This document shows, piece by piece, positions 55,882 through 64,000 of a stretch of DNA of 64,000 bases. Within the stretch, counting starts at the first letter, position 1. Every line of letters begins with the position of its first letter. A program made the translations under genes and the position numbers. Location: NCBI GenBank assembly GCA_016707605.1, contig JADJHJ010000003.1:558001-622000 (forward strand). Reading direction: 5' to 3'. The notes beneath the pieces were generated by a model. It saw only the letters and a program-made list of their open reading frames with translations. It was not told where the DNA came from and ran no database searches. The DNA is from Candidatus Promineofilum glycogenicum. GTDB lineage: Bacteria; Chloroflexota; Anaerolineae; Promineifilales; Promineifilaceae.

Positions 55882-56602
55882 AAAGAGGTCGCTTCGCCGG
55901 CACGCCCACCCGCCGCGGATAGCGCGGGTCGGTGGCGGCGGCCTTGTCGATTGTGATCAGGGTATGAGTGGCTTCCGTCTCCGGCAGGCGGACGGGAATA
56001 AGTTGCGACGCGCCGCCGCCAAGGGCGGCGATGGCCGGGGCGGCGGCGGTTAGTTCCTCGGCGGCGCTGTCCCCCTTCTGGGCCAGCGCCCGCCCGCCGA
56101 CGCGCACCAGCGGCAGCAGCAACTCCACCAGGACGCGTAACTCAGCCACGGCCCGGGCCGTGGCCCAGTCGTAGCCCTCACGGTGGGCCGCGTCCTGGCC
56201 CAGCACCTCGGCCCGGTCGGCGATGACCGTTACGTCACTCAGGCCCAACTCGGCGGCCACCAACTCCAGAAAGCGGGCCTTCTTGGCTACGCTGTCGACC
56301 AGCGTCAGCCGCAGATCGGGGTAGAGAATCTTCAGCGGCAGACCGGGCAAACCCGCGCCGCTGCCCACGTCGATGAGGCGGCGACCGTCCAGCGGCCCGG
56401 TGGCCGCGGCGCAACTGAGCGCGTCGAGGAAGTGGCGAATGCGCAGTTGGCGCGGCTCGCGGATGGAGGTCAGGGCGATGCGCTCATTCCAGGCCAGCAG
56501 CAGCGCCTCGTAGGCGGCGAACTGGGCCAGTTGCGCCGGCGACAGGGGCGCGCCCAGCGCCGCCGCCCAGCCGGCGAACTCCTCGCGTGCGGCGGCGTCC
56601 AT
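55880..56602 (-). CDS. rsmG: 16S rRNA (guanine527-N7)-methyltransferase RsmG
   Basis: 240 residues. SAM site RLIDVGSGAGLPGLPLKILY, family blocks NLT-like WNERIALTSIREPRQLRIRH, LDALSCAA and DSVAKKARFLELVAAELGL; ARAVAELRVLVELLLPLVRV. Shorter C-terminus is normal. Starts immediately after the stop of the peptide-binding lipoprotein gene (TAG|ATG), so cotranslated. Its stop codon is formed at the edge of the TTAGGG palindrome. Confidence 0.93.
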   Translation of the reverse strand: MDAAAREEFAGWAAALGAPLSPAQLAQFAAYEALLLAWNERIALTSIREPRQLRIRHFLDALSCAAATGPLDGRRLIDVGSGAGLPGLPLKILYPDLRLTLVDSVAKKARFLELVAAELGLSDVTVIADRAEVLGQDAAHREGYDWATARAVAELRVLVELLLPLVRVGGRALAQKGDSAAEELTAAAPAIAALGGGASQLIPVRLPETEATHTLITIDKAAATDPRYPRRVGVPAKRPL

Positions 56603-58492
56603 CTAGCGGCTGCGCTCCAGTTCCTTGAGGGTGGCGTCGAGGGTGATGCGATCCCACTGCTGGCCGCCAAAGGCCACGGGCGTGAAGTCGGCCCAGTCGT
56701 GGGCCACCCAGGCCCGGGCGCGGATGTAGAGTGGGGCGATGGGGAAGTCGCCCGTCTCGCTGAAGAACAGCCCTTCCACCTGGCGGTAGAGCGCGGCCCG
56801 TTCGGTGGGATCGACGGCCGTGGCCGCCCGGCGCAAGAGCGTGTCGGCCTCGGCGCAGGGGCGGTTCTGGCGGTTCTCGCTGTCCTCGCAGTGGAGCAGG
56901 TCGCCCAGCAGGTTGTGGGCATCGGGGAAGGTCGGCGCCCAGGCCAGCTCCCACATGTCGGGCCGGCCGGTGGCGTCGGGGCGCGTGCCGGCCAGCAGCG
57001 CGCCGAACTGCACCTGCTCGATGGTGATCGTCTCCGGCAGGCAGCCCAACTCTTCGATCCACATGTCGCGAATCAACTCCGCCTGGCGCAATGACAGGTC
57101 GGCTGAGCTGACGCGAAAGGTGATCGTGCCCATCGTCTTGCAACTGCGAAACGTGCTGGCGGCTATCTGCTCCCGCGCGTAGTCGGGGCTATAGCCGACG
57201 CCCACTTCGCCCACCGGGATGGAGGCCACGACCCCCGGCACGGTGGCGTGGCGCATGGCCAGGGCGTTGCCGTCGTAGAGTTCGTCCACCAGGCGCTGCC
57301 GGTCAATGGCCGCGCTGAAGGCGCGGCGCACTTCCGGCTCGCGGAACGTCTGGCTGTCGAAGTTGAAGCCGATGTAGAACAGCACTTCGTCGGGGATGAC
57401 GCGCATCTTCTCCGGCGTGCGCGCCACCAGCGCCTCGCGCTCGGCCGTCGGCAGCGGGGCGATGTCGAGGCCGCGCTCCTGCCACATCTCGAAGGCATCT
57501 TGTTCTTCTTCCAGAAAGACGACGTTGATGGTGTCCACGTTGCCCGGCGGCGTCAGCGGCCAGACAGGGTTGCGGTGCAGCGTCAGGCTTTGCGAGGTGA
57601 TGGTCGTCGGCTCGACCACGAAGGGGCCGCTGGTGACGAGATTTTCCGGCGTCTGCCAGCCCAGGCCGAAGTCGCCGGCGGCGTTGAGCCACTCGTCGCC
57701 CAACTCTTCCACCAGTTCGCGCGGCACGGGCTGGAAGATGGGCATACTGGTTAACGTCAGGAAGTAGCCGGCCGGCTGGGTCAAGTCGATCGCCAGCGTG
57801 GTCGCGTCCACAGCGCGGATGCCGACCGCCGCCCGGTCGGCATCGGTCGGCTCCAGCGTTGTAAAGGCGCGCTCGCAGCCGTCGATGAGGAACAGGGCGA
57901 AGGCCAGAGCCGACTCAACGTCACGCGCGCAGAGGCGCTGGACGGTGTAGACCACGTCCTCGGCGGTGACGGGGCGCAGAGGTTCGGCCGACACCGGCAC
58001 GTCGCTGGCCGGCAGAGGGCTGGCGGCGCGCAGCCAGAAGACGTCGTCGCGCAGGTGGAACGTCCAGGTGCGGCCGTCGGCGCTCGTCTCCCAACTGGTG
58101 GCCAGTTCCGGCTCGATGACGCTCGTCTCCGGGTTGAAGTTGGTCAGCCCGACAAAGAGGTTTTGGGCCAGGTCGAGTTGCGCTTCGCTCTCTGCCCGCC
58201 GCGGGTCCAGGTCGGGTAGCTCGCCGCTGAGGCTGACGTCAAGCTCGACCGGGTCTTCGGCCACGGGCGGCGGCTGGGCGGGGTCGGGCGTGCGGGTGAC
58301 AAAGGTGATCTGCTCGACGAGGCGCGTGACGATGCCCGGCGCTTCAGCCTCGGCCGTGCCGCCGGCCGCCGGAGCCTCGTCGGCCGGGCGACAGGCGGCC
58401 AGGGCCAGCAGCGCCGCCAGCCCGCCGGCGACCAGCGCGCGGGCCAATCGACGCGCGGGAAGGGAAGAGAAGCCGTTGATCATCGGGATCAT
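56603..58492 (-). CDS. ABC transporter substrate-binding lipoprotein (peptide/nickel type, SBP_bac_5)
   Basis: 629 residues. Lipoprotein signal peptide with lipobox LALAAC (Cys34). Family-5 binding protein: LDPRRAESEAQLDLAQNLFV GL, ATSWETSADGRTWTFHLRDD VFW, FSAAIDRQRLVDELY and EELGCLPETITIEQVQFG. Binds peptides or other solutes outside the membrane; no permease or ATPase genes are nearby. ATG 58492 or 58483. Confidence 0.88.
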   Translation of the reverse strand: MIPMINGFSSLPARRLARALVAGGLAALLALAACRPADEAPAAGGTAEAEAPGIVTRLVEQITFVTRTPDPAQPPPVAEDPVELDVSLSGELPDLDPRRAESEAQLDLAQNLFVGLTNFNPETSVIEPELATSWETSADGRTWTFHLRDDVFWLRAASPLPASDVPVSAEPLRPVTAEDVVYTVQRLCARDVESALAFALFLIDGCERAFTTLEPTDADRAAVGIRAVDATTLAIDLTQPAGYFLTLTSMPIFQPVPRELVEELGDEWLNAAGDFGLGWQTPENLVTSGPFVVEPTTITSQSLTLHRNPVWPLTPPGNVDTINVVFLEEEQDAFEMWQERGLDIAPLPTAEREALVARTPEKMRVIPDEVLFYIGFNFDSQTFREPEVRRAFSAAIDRQRLVDELYDGNALAMRHATVPGVVASIPVGEVGVGYSPDYAREQIAASTFRSCKTMGTITFRVSSADLSLRQAELIRDMWIEELGCLPETITIEQVQFGALLAGTRPDATGRPDMWELAWAPTFPDAHNLLGDLLHCEDSENRQNRPCAEADTLLRRAATAVDPTERAALYRQVEGLFFSETGDFPIAPLYIRARAWVAHDWADFTPVAFGGQQWDRITLDATLKELERSR

Positions 58493-58602
58493 GCTATATC
58501 AGACACCGGCCGGCGGCAAGAGGAAGCACGTCAGTTGCCTGGGTATTAGGGCAGTAGTAATATTGAGTGGCTTTCCCATTAGTCTGACAGGTATCCAAGC
58601 CT

Positions 58603-59838
58603 ATGTACGAACGAGTACTGGTTATTGACGACTCTGCGGACATCCGCGACTTTCTAGTCGAAAACATCCTGCGGCCGAAGGGCTTCGAGGTGCTGACCGC
58701 CTCCGACGGCCTCATGGGGCTGGAGCTGGCCATTGCCAAGGAGCCGGATCTGATGATCACCGATCAGCAGATGCCCGGCCTGACCGGTCTGCAAGTCCTG
58801 CAAAAGCTGCACGAACGCAATATCGACATCCCGGCCATCCTGATCACCGGCGAGGGGTCGGAAGACACGGCCGTGCGTGCCTTTCGCCTGGGCATCAAGG
58901 ACTACATCATCAAGCCCATCGACGCCGATGAGCTGAGCGAGTCGGTCGACAAGGCGCTGCGCGAGAACCGCCTGCAGAAGGAGCGCGACCAGTTGGTCGA
59001 GCAACTGATGGAGAGCAACGCCCAGTTGCAGCGGCGGGCGCAGGAGTTGAACGTCCTCTATGGTGTGGGCAAGTCGGTGTCGTCGTCGCTCGATCTGGAA
59101 GAGGTGTTGCAGCGGGTGGTCGAGGCGGCCGTCTACGTCGTCGGCGCGGAAGAGGGGTCGCTGATGCTGCTGGACGAGGAGCGCGGCGAACTCTACATCC
59201 GCGCCTCCAAGAACCTGGACACCAAGGCGCGCTCGATGCGCAAGCGCGTCACCGACAGCCTGGCCGGCAAGGTGCTCCAGACCAAGCGGGCCATCGCCAT
59301 CGGGGCCGACTCGCAGTGGAAGCGCACCCACACCGCGCTGTTGGTCAAGTCCCTCATCTACGTGCCGCTCATCCTCCAGAACAAGCCCATCGGCGTGCTG
59401 GGCGTCACCAATCAGGTGAAGAACTCGTCATTTGACAGCAACGACACCCGCGCCCTCTCCGCCCTGGGCGGCTACGCCACCATCGCCATCAACAACGCCA
59501 ACATGTTCCACGGCCTGGCCCGCGAGCGGACGGTGCTGAGCGAGGTGGTGGAGCAGATCGAGGACGCGGTTATCGTCGTGGACGAGGACTTCCGGCTGCT
59601 GGTGCTCAACGCCGCGGCGCGCGCTCTGTTCACCATGCCGGCCGACAACGTCATCGGCCGGCCGATCATGGACCTCATCAGCCACGTGGACGTGGTGCGC
59701 ATGGTGGCTGAGCCGAGCGCGGCCGACAGCAACGGCCGCGTCGAGCAAGACCTGGCCCTCGGCGGCGGCCTCTATCGCGCCCGGGTCACGCTCATCGAAG
59801 GCGGCAGCCGCTTCGTCACCCTCCGCCGCGTGTTCTAA
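58603..59838 (+). CDS. Response regulator with REC, GAF and PAS domains
   Basis: 411 residues. REC domain (1-120) with Asp54 in DLMITDQQMPG, Thr in LITGEGSEDT and Lys in IIKPIDADE; then a coiled-coil linker (KERDQLVEQLMESNAQLQRR), a GAF domain (about 150-300: ELNVLYGVGKSVSSSLDLEE, GEEGSL-type VVGAEEGSLMLLDEERGELY) and a PAS domain (about 315-400: VEQIEDAVIVVDEDFRLLVL). There is no kinase, cyclase or DNA-binding output, so it probably passes the signal through protein contacts or needs a partner. Overlaps the convergent S1C gene by 23 bp. Confidence 0.88.
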   Translation: MYERVLVIDDSADIRDFLVENILRPKGFEVLTASDGLMGLELAIAKEPDLMITDQQMPGLTGLQVLQKLHERNIDIPAILITGEGSEDTAVRAFRLGIKDYIIKPIDADELSESVDKALRENRLQKERDQLVEQLMESNAQLQRRAQELNVLYGVGKSVSSSLDLEEVLQRVVEAAVYVVGAEEGSLMLLDEERGELYIRASKNLDTKARSMRKRVTDSLAGKVLQTKRAIAIGADSQWKRTHTALLVKSLIYVPLILQNKPIGVLGVTNQVKNSSFDSNDTRALSALGGYATIAINNANMFHGLARERTVLSEVVEQIEDAVIVVDEDFRLLVLNAAARALFTMPADNVIGRPIMDLISHVDVVRMVAEPSAADSNGRVEQDLALGGGLYRARVTLIEGGSRFVTLRRVF

Positions 59839-60832
59839 GAGAGAGCTCACGCAAAGGCGCGGGGGCAAAGCGCCAAGAAGAAAGTTCTTCCTTAGGCCTT
59901 GGCCTTCTTGCGTCTTTGCGTGAGTTTCTCCAGTTACCATCGCGTTCGCCGATTTTGACCGCCAACTCCTGCACCTGCCCGCCGCGCAGGACGCGGGTGA
60001 CTTCCTTCTGGCCGACGACGTCGCCCGACAGCGCGGCCAACAGGTCTTCGTGAGTCTGGATGGCCTTGCCACTGATAGCCAGCAGCGTGTCGCCCAGGGT
60101 CAGGCCGGCGGCCTCGGCCGGGCTGCCGCTCTCTACGGCGACGACCAGCAGGCCGCTTTTCTGCCCGGCGGCGGCCGCCGCGCCTTCGGGCAGGCGCACG
60201 CGTTGCGTGCTGACGCCCAGATAGCCGCGCCGCACCCGGCCATGCGAGCGCAACGCCTCGACGACGCGGTCGAGCGTGGCCGCGGGGATGGCCAGGCTGA
60301 CGCCCTGGTCCAGCCCGGACGTGTTCAGCCCCAGCAGCCGGCCGTTGGCCCCCACCAGTGGCCCGCCGGAGAAGCCGGGGTACATGACCACGTCGGTGGC
60401 CAGATAGCGGTCGATCTGCCCGCCCATCGGCGTGCGCCAGCCGTCGCCCAGGGCGCTGACGACGCCCAGCGTGGCCTGCACCGTGCGGCCGGGCCGGCCC
60501 AGAGCCAGCACGATGTGGCCGACGCTCATCTCCGCCTCTTCGGCGCGGGCCAACGGCTGGCCGGTCGCGCCGCTGACTTGCAGCACGGCCAGGTCGGTCG
60601 TCGGGTCGCGGCCGACGAGCGTGGCCGCCGCCGTCTGCCCGTCGCTCAGGCCGACGGTGATGTTGTCGTCGCGCCGCACGACGTGGTTGGCGGTGACGAT
60701 CAGGCCGTCGGCCGACCAGAGAATGCCGCTGCCCGGCGTGTGGCGGCGGGCCTCGACGCGGACGATGGACGGCCCGGCGGCGGCGACGGCCCCGGCCAGG
60801 CCGTCGGATAGGGTTTGAAATGCTTCAGACAT
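59816..60832 (-). CDS. S1C trypsin-like serine protease with PDZ domain
   Basis: 338 residues, HtrA/DegP-like. Catalytic triad His50 (IVTANHVV), Asp80 (PTTDLAVLQV), Ser155 (YPGFSGGPLV); PDZ domain about 200-290 (GYLGVSTQRVRLPE, GSPAEAAGLTLGDTLLAIS). No signal peptide or anchor is seen, so it may be cytoplasmic. The family-like part ends about VKIGERDGNW; the following about 37 residues (RNSRKDARRPRPKEELSS and on) are translated from the ACGCAAAGACGC repeat. Confidence 0.88.
   Translation of the reverse strand: MSEAFQTLSDGLAGAVAAAGPSIVRVEARRHTPGSGILWSADGLIVTANHVVRRDDNITVGLSDGQTAAATLVGRDPTTDLAVLQVSGATGQPLARAEEAEMSVGHIVLALGRPGRTVQATLGVVSALGDGWRTPMGGQIDRYLATDVVMYPGFSGGPLVGANGRLLGLNTSGLDQGVSLAIPAATLDRVVEALRSHGRVRRGYLGVSTQRVRLPEGAAAAAGQKSGLLVVAVESGSPAEAAGLTLGDTLLAISGKAIQTHEDLLAALSGDVVGQKEVTRVLRGGQVQELAVKIGERDGNWRNSRKDARRPRPKEELSSWRFAPAPLRELSLRTRGGG
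59842..59928. repeat. ACTCACGCAAAGACGC inverted repeat within the S1C 3' end
   Basis: Arms CTCACGCAAAGGCG / GCGTCTTTGCGTGAG with inner AAGAAGAAAG / CTTCTTGCG related parts. It follows the regulator's TAA and encodes the C-terminal tail of the S1C protease on the other strand. Confidence 0.8.
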
Positions 60833-60838
60833 AACAGT

Positions 60839-61023
60839 TCTCCTTGTGTGTTGATAAGAGGAACACAGAGGGACACAGAGAAGACACGGAGGTTCACAGA
60901 GAAAGAGAGAGTTATGCTCTGTGTCCGCTTCTATGTATCGCCACTAAGTGAAGCATAGCGCAGCCGACCAATGGTCGAATCGCCCGTTCGATGGGGAGGC
61001 AACCTAACCGGATGGGCAGGGGG
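60839..61023. other. Intergenic region with a CACAGAGG-type repeat
   Basis: GGAACACAGAGGGACACAGA then GAAGACACGGAGGTTCACAG and, inverted, CTCTGTGTCCGC. No coding signal. It may hold the promoters of the S1C gene; no clear box was found. Confidence 0.5.
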
Positions 61024-61647
61024 TTATAGCGAAATGAGGCCCTGGCGCGTGGCGCGCACGACGGCGTCGGTGCGGCTCTGGGCGTTTAGCTTGCCCAGGA
61101 TGGCGTTGACGTGGAACTTGACGGTGTGGTCGCTGATGGCCAGGCGTTGGGCGATGGCCTTGTTGGTCAGCCCCTCGGCCACCAGGGCCAATACCTGGCT
61201 CTCGCGTGGGGTCAGGTCGACCGGCGGGGCAGTGGGGTCGGTCGGGCCGTCCTGGAGCAGGGCGCGGGCCAGGGCCGGGGCGAAGACGTGCAGCCCGGCG
61301 GCCACGGCGCGGACGGCGGCCAGCAGTTGCTCCTCGTCGGCCGCCCGGCCGATCACGCCCCGGCCGCCCAGCGCCCAGGCCGCGGCGGCGCTCTCCTCGT
61401 CGGGAACCAGGGCCAGCACGGGCAGGGCCAGACCGAGCCGCTCTTCGCGCTCGTTGGCGGCGTCCCAGCCGGCATCCCAGACGACGACGTCGGCCGGGTC
61501 CAGTTCGCCGTCAGCGGCGTCGGCCAGCAGGGCGGCGCTGCCCTGGGCGACGACGCGGCAGCCGGGCAGGTTGGCCAGCAGCGCCGCCAGTCCGGCGCGG
61601 GCCAATGGGTCATCGGCCAGTACGATGAGCCGCAGGGGTTCGTCCAT
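61024..61647 (-). CDS. LuxR-family response regulator
   Basis: 207 residues. REC-like domain (acidic pair Asp12-Asp13, phospho-acceptor Asp58 in VVVWDAGWDA) and a C-terminal LuxR helix-turn-helix (LTPRESQVLALVAEGLTNKA, then IAQRLAISDHTVKFHVNAIL). Its kinase is not nearby. A TATGCT box lies 8 nt before ATG 61647, also next to GGAG. Confidence 0.9.
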   Translation of the reverse strand: MDEPLRLIVLADDPLARAGLAALLANLPGCRVVAQGSAALLADAADGELDPADVVVWDAGWDAANEREERLGLALPVLALVPDEESAAAAWALGGRGVIGRAADEEQLLAAVRAVAAGLHVFAPALARALLQDGPTDPTAPPVDLTPRESQVLALVAEGLTNKAIAQRLAISDHTVKFHVNAILGKLNAQSRTDAVVRATRQGLISL

Positions 61648-61704
61648 CTCCGGCCAGCATAGCGCCGTTGTCTAAGAGAGGAGTTAGATTGGGCCGGGAT
61701 GGCG

Positions 61705-63216
61705 TTATTGCACCGTCATGGTCAGGTCGTAGCTGATGGTCGCCCCTTCATACTCGGCGACGAAGACGGCATGGAGGCCCGTCACTGTGACCGACCACTG
61801 GAGCGTCTCCGATTCACCGTCAAACCCTTCGTCAATGCTCTCCATGTTGACACCATCCGGCTCATAGAGGTCAATGTACACGTCGCCGCCGGACGGATCG
61901 AGGAGGATCGTCACCTGGTCGCCCACTTCGGCGTGGAAGAACCAGACGTGGGTGAGATCGCGCGGTAGCTGCACGCCGGTGTGCGGCAGGGTGGGCGCGA
62001 GCATGCCGCTGACGCTGTAGGGGAGATCGAAGTCGGTGTTGAGCAGAACGGCGTAGTCGGTGGCTGTGCCGTTCTGGACGGACACGTGCAGCTCATAGAG
62101 GCCCTCGGTCGCGTCGGTCGGCCCGGGGATGATCTCCGGCAAGCCGGGCGCGGCCGTGTTCTGGCGGTTGACGATGGTCTGGCCATCCTTCAGGAGCGTG
62201 ACCACCACGTCGGCCGGCGCGGCGGCGATGACGTAGAGAGTGAAGTCCTCTTCCTCAAAGATCTCCATGTCCCAACTGTCGGTGCGCCCGGCGGCGACGT
62301 TGGAAGTGACGAAATCCCCTTCCAGATCGCGCAGGTCGCCCTTGGCGTCGACGCCGCCCGACCCGCCGGGGACGGTCGGGGTGGCCGTGGGCGGCGTGCC
62401 GGTGACGGTTGGCGTGGCCGTGGGCGGCGTGCCGGTGATGGTCGGTGTGCCGCTCGCGCCGGGCGTGGTTGTGCCCGACGTCGTGCCCGACGTCGTGGCC
62501 GTGGGCGAGACGCCGCCGATAGGCTCAGCTTCTTCCGTCGGTGGGAATGGCTCGGTGGGGAATGGCTCTTCGGGAACGTCGTCGAACTCGTCGGTCGGCT
62601 CGGCGGCGAAGTCGGGCGTGGGCGTCAACTCTTCCGGCAGCGGGGTGGGGAAGAGGGATGGGTCCTCGGTCGGCACTAGTTCCTCACCGGAGGGCGTCGG
62701 CGAAACCTCGGCCACAGCCGTGCCGGGCGCGCCGGGGGTCAACGTCACCTGCACCAGCGGGCTGGGCGACAGGACGCGGGCCACGTCCAGATACCAGACC
62801 TCTCTGGTCGCGGCCTGCTTGCCGCAGCCGACCAGCCCCTCCCAGCGCCGCCAGCGCCCTTCAACGGTCATGAACAGTCCTTCGGGCAGCAGGCCGCGCA
62901 CCTGCTGGTCATAGCCGCCGGCCGGGGCCACCAGACCGGCCTCGGCCAGCCCCCAGGTGGCCGGCGAGGGGTGCGGCTCGCTGTCGCAGACCAGGATGGG
63001 CTGCTTGCGGAAGAGGCCGCTGACCTGGACGACGGCGTCCACGTAGAGGCCGGGCGCGGCGGCCAACTCAGTCACGGTCAGGGTGATCGGCCCGGCGGCC
63101 GTGGCCGAGGGCGTGGCCGCCGGCGTCGGGAAGGGCGTGGGCGAACCGACCCCGCGCGCGCCACAGGCGGCCGATGCCAGAAGCAGGAGCAGGAGCAAAC
63201 AGGCAAGGCGACGCAT
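61705..63216 (-). CDS. Lipoprotein with Thr/Pro-rich stalk and pre-peptidase C-terminal domains
   Basis: 503 residues. Signal peptide MRRLACLLLLLLLASAAC (Cys18 lipidated). An OB-like N-terminal domain (VYVDAVVQVSGLFRKQPILV, GLFMTVEGRWRRWEGLVGCG) is followed by a long low-complexity stalk (GTPTITGTPPTATPTVTGTP) and two pre-peptidase C-terminal-like beta domains (RTDSWDMEIFEEEDFTLYVI; HVWFFHAEVGDQVTILLDPS). Probably on the outer face of the membrane; ligand unknown. The plus-strand complement shows direct repeats in the stalk. Confidence 0.8.
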   Translation of the reverse strand: MRRLACLLLLLLLASAACGARGVGSPTPFPTPAATPSATAAGPITLTVTELAAAPGLYVDAVVQVSGLFRKQPILVCDSEPHPSPATWGLAEAGLVAPAGGYDQQVRGLLPEGLFMTVEGRWRRWEGLVGCGKQAATREVWYLDVARVLSPSPLVQVTLTPGAPGTAVAEVSPTPSGEELVPTEDPSLFPTPLPEELTPTPDFAAEPTDEFDDVPEEPFPTEPFPPTEEAEPIGGVSPTATTSGTTSGTTTPGASGTPTITGTPPTATPTVTGTPPTATPTVPGGSGGVDAKGDLRDLEGDFVTSNVAAGRTDSWDMEIFEEEDFTLYVIAAAPADVVVTLLKDGQTIVNRQNTAAPGLPEIIPGPTDATEGLYELHVSVQNGTATDYAVLLNTDFDLPYSVSGMLAPTLPHTGVQLPRDLTHVWFFHAEVGDQVTILLDPSGGDVYIDLYEPDGVNMESIDEGFDGESETLQWSVTVTGLHAVFVAEYEGATISYDLTMTVQ

Positions 63217-63228
63217 AAGATTGGCGCA

Positions 63229-63234
63229 AGTATA
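63229..63234 (-). promoter_or_regulatory. -10 box of the Thr/Pro-rich lipoprotein gene
   Basis: TATACT (context GCTATACTTG), 12 nt before ATG 63216. Confidence 0.5.
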
Positions 63235-63309
63235 GCTGATTGCGCCGAGAAAGGGATGAGGCGGCGCTTAATGTCCTGCCGGTCACTTTCCGCCGCGCTT
63301 CGAGAAACG

Positions 63310-63315
63310 TATACT
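63310..63315 (+). promoter_or_regulatory. -10 box of hppD
   Basis: TATACT (context CGTATACTGC), 55 nt before ATG 63371. Confidence 0.4.
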
Positions 63316-63370
63316 GCGCCAGCTACCGCACCATACTACGCCTGACAACCGAAACGCAAGGAGACCCGCC

Positions 63371-64000
63371 ATGACCGACGACTTCCTGCCGATCCAGGGC
63401 ATTGACCACCTCGAACTCTATTGCGGCAACGCCAGGCAGGCGGCGCACTTCTACCAGACCGGCTTCGGCTTCGCCCCCGTGGCCGTCAGCGGCCTGGAGA
63501 CGGGCAACCGCCGCGCCGCGTCCTACGTCATGGCCCAGGGGGAGATTCGCCTGGTGCTGACCGCCGCTCTCGGCCCCGATGATCCCATCGCCCGCCACGT
63601 TCAACTGCACGGCGACGGCGTGGCCGTCATCGCCCTGCGCGTGCCCGACGCCGGCGCCGCCTACCGGGCGACGACCGCCCGCGGCGCGACCGGGGCCATC
63701 CCGCCGACCGAGGCGGCCGACGACCACGGTGTGCTGCGCTTTGCCGCTATCCGCGCCTACGGCGATACGCTGATCAAGTTCGTCGACCGCGCCGGCTACC
63801 GCGGGCCGTTCGCCCCCGGCTATGAGTCCCGCGGCGGCGAACAACCGGGGGCGGGCGTCGGGCTGGCGGCCATCGACCACATCGTCGGCAACGTCGAGTT
63901 GGGGGCCATGAATCGCTGGGTGGCGTTCTTCGCCCAGACGATGGGCTTCAGCCAGCTCGTCCACTTCGACGACGCCGACATCACTACCGAGTACTCGGCC
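63371..64000 (+). CDS. hppD: 4-hydroxyphenylpyruvate dioxygenase, N-terminal part
   Basis: Open at the window end, so only 210 residues are visible. Converts 4-hydroxyphenylpyruvate to homogentisate in tyrosine breakdown, with Fe(II). The N-terminal half has GIDHLELYCGNARQAAHFYQ and GFAPVAVSGLETGNRRAASY; the start of the catalytic half has AAIDHIVGNVELGAMNRWVA, where the His of IDHIVGN is the first iron ligand. AAGGAG lies 8 nt before ATG 63371. Confidence 0.9.
   Translation, partial: MTDDFLPIQGIDHLELYCGNARQAAHFYQTGFGFAPVAVSGLETGNRRAASYVMAQGEIRLVLTAALGPDDPIARHVQLHGDGVAVIALRVPDAGAAYRATTARGATGAIPPTEAADDHGVLRFAAIRAYGDTLIKFVDRAGYRGPFAPGYESRGGEQPGAGVGLAAIDHIVGNVELGAMNRWVAFFAQTMGFSQLVHFDDADITTEYSA

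Overview
The window is about 64 kb of GC-rich DNA that looks like a chromosome fragment from the Chloroflexota, most likely an Anaerolineae or Promineifilum-type lineage. This is inferred from gene content: DUF2804, a non-pyrrolysine MttB homologue, an EAD-ATPase, Thr/Pro-rich lipoproteins with pre-peptidase C-terminal domains, and decayed beta-helix / AWWTVDGGGG secreted proteins. Genes lie on both strands in short operons. No rRNA, tRNA, CRISPR array, phage or insertion sequence was recognised.

Layout. 0-6 kb: prmC (partial), tsaC, an SH3b membrane protein, a GT4 glycosyltransferase, a polytopic protein and DUF2804. 5.9-6.9 kb: two decayed secreted-protein genes. 7-15 kb (minus): HIT protein, zinc-ribbon membrane protein, SdrD/NBR1-type lipoprotein, YfhO-like protein, inositol-phosphatase-family enzyme, defective M50 protease and holB. 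15.3 kb: hutH. 17-20.7 kb: three tandem paralogues of a secreted beta-sandwich protein, each with a related leader and terminator. 20.8-28 kb: thiolase, tungsten aldehyde:ferredoxin oxidoreductase, membrane subtilase and GH1 glucosidase. 28.2 kb: an EAD / degenerate-ATPase conflict-type gene. 29.6-37 kb (minus): MttB homologue, ATP-grasp-like protein, Fe-alcohol dehydrogenase, two FAD amine oxidases and YbaK, suggesting methylated-amine metabolism. 37.3-39 kb: MazEF, DUF5655, a DinB remnant and a RelBE-like pair. 39-46.5 kb: a quinate-dehydrogenase-like protein, a flavodoxin-M20-HD operon, DUF3224, RDD, purB, DUF433/DUF5615 and rarD. 46.6-64 kb: guaB, lgt, a sulfatase-fold enzyme, DUF4350 protein, sppA, recF, rsmG, a peptide-binding lipoprotein, a REC-GAF-PAS regulator, an S1C protease, a LuxR regulator, a lipoprotein and hppD (partial).

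Two themes cut across the window. Intergenic spaces are full of unrelated inverted-repeat families, several of which supply stop codons or C-terminal tails of the flanking genes. At least eight otherwise conserved genes carry one-base frameshifts, some in homopolymers; because these include essential genes (tsaC, guaB), uncorrected long-read assembly error is the simplest explanation. Several genes also have a -10 box ending 5-8 nt before the start codon, pointing to frequent leaderless transcription.
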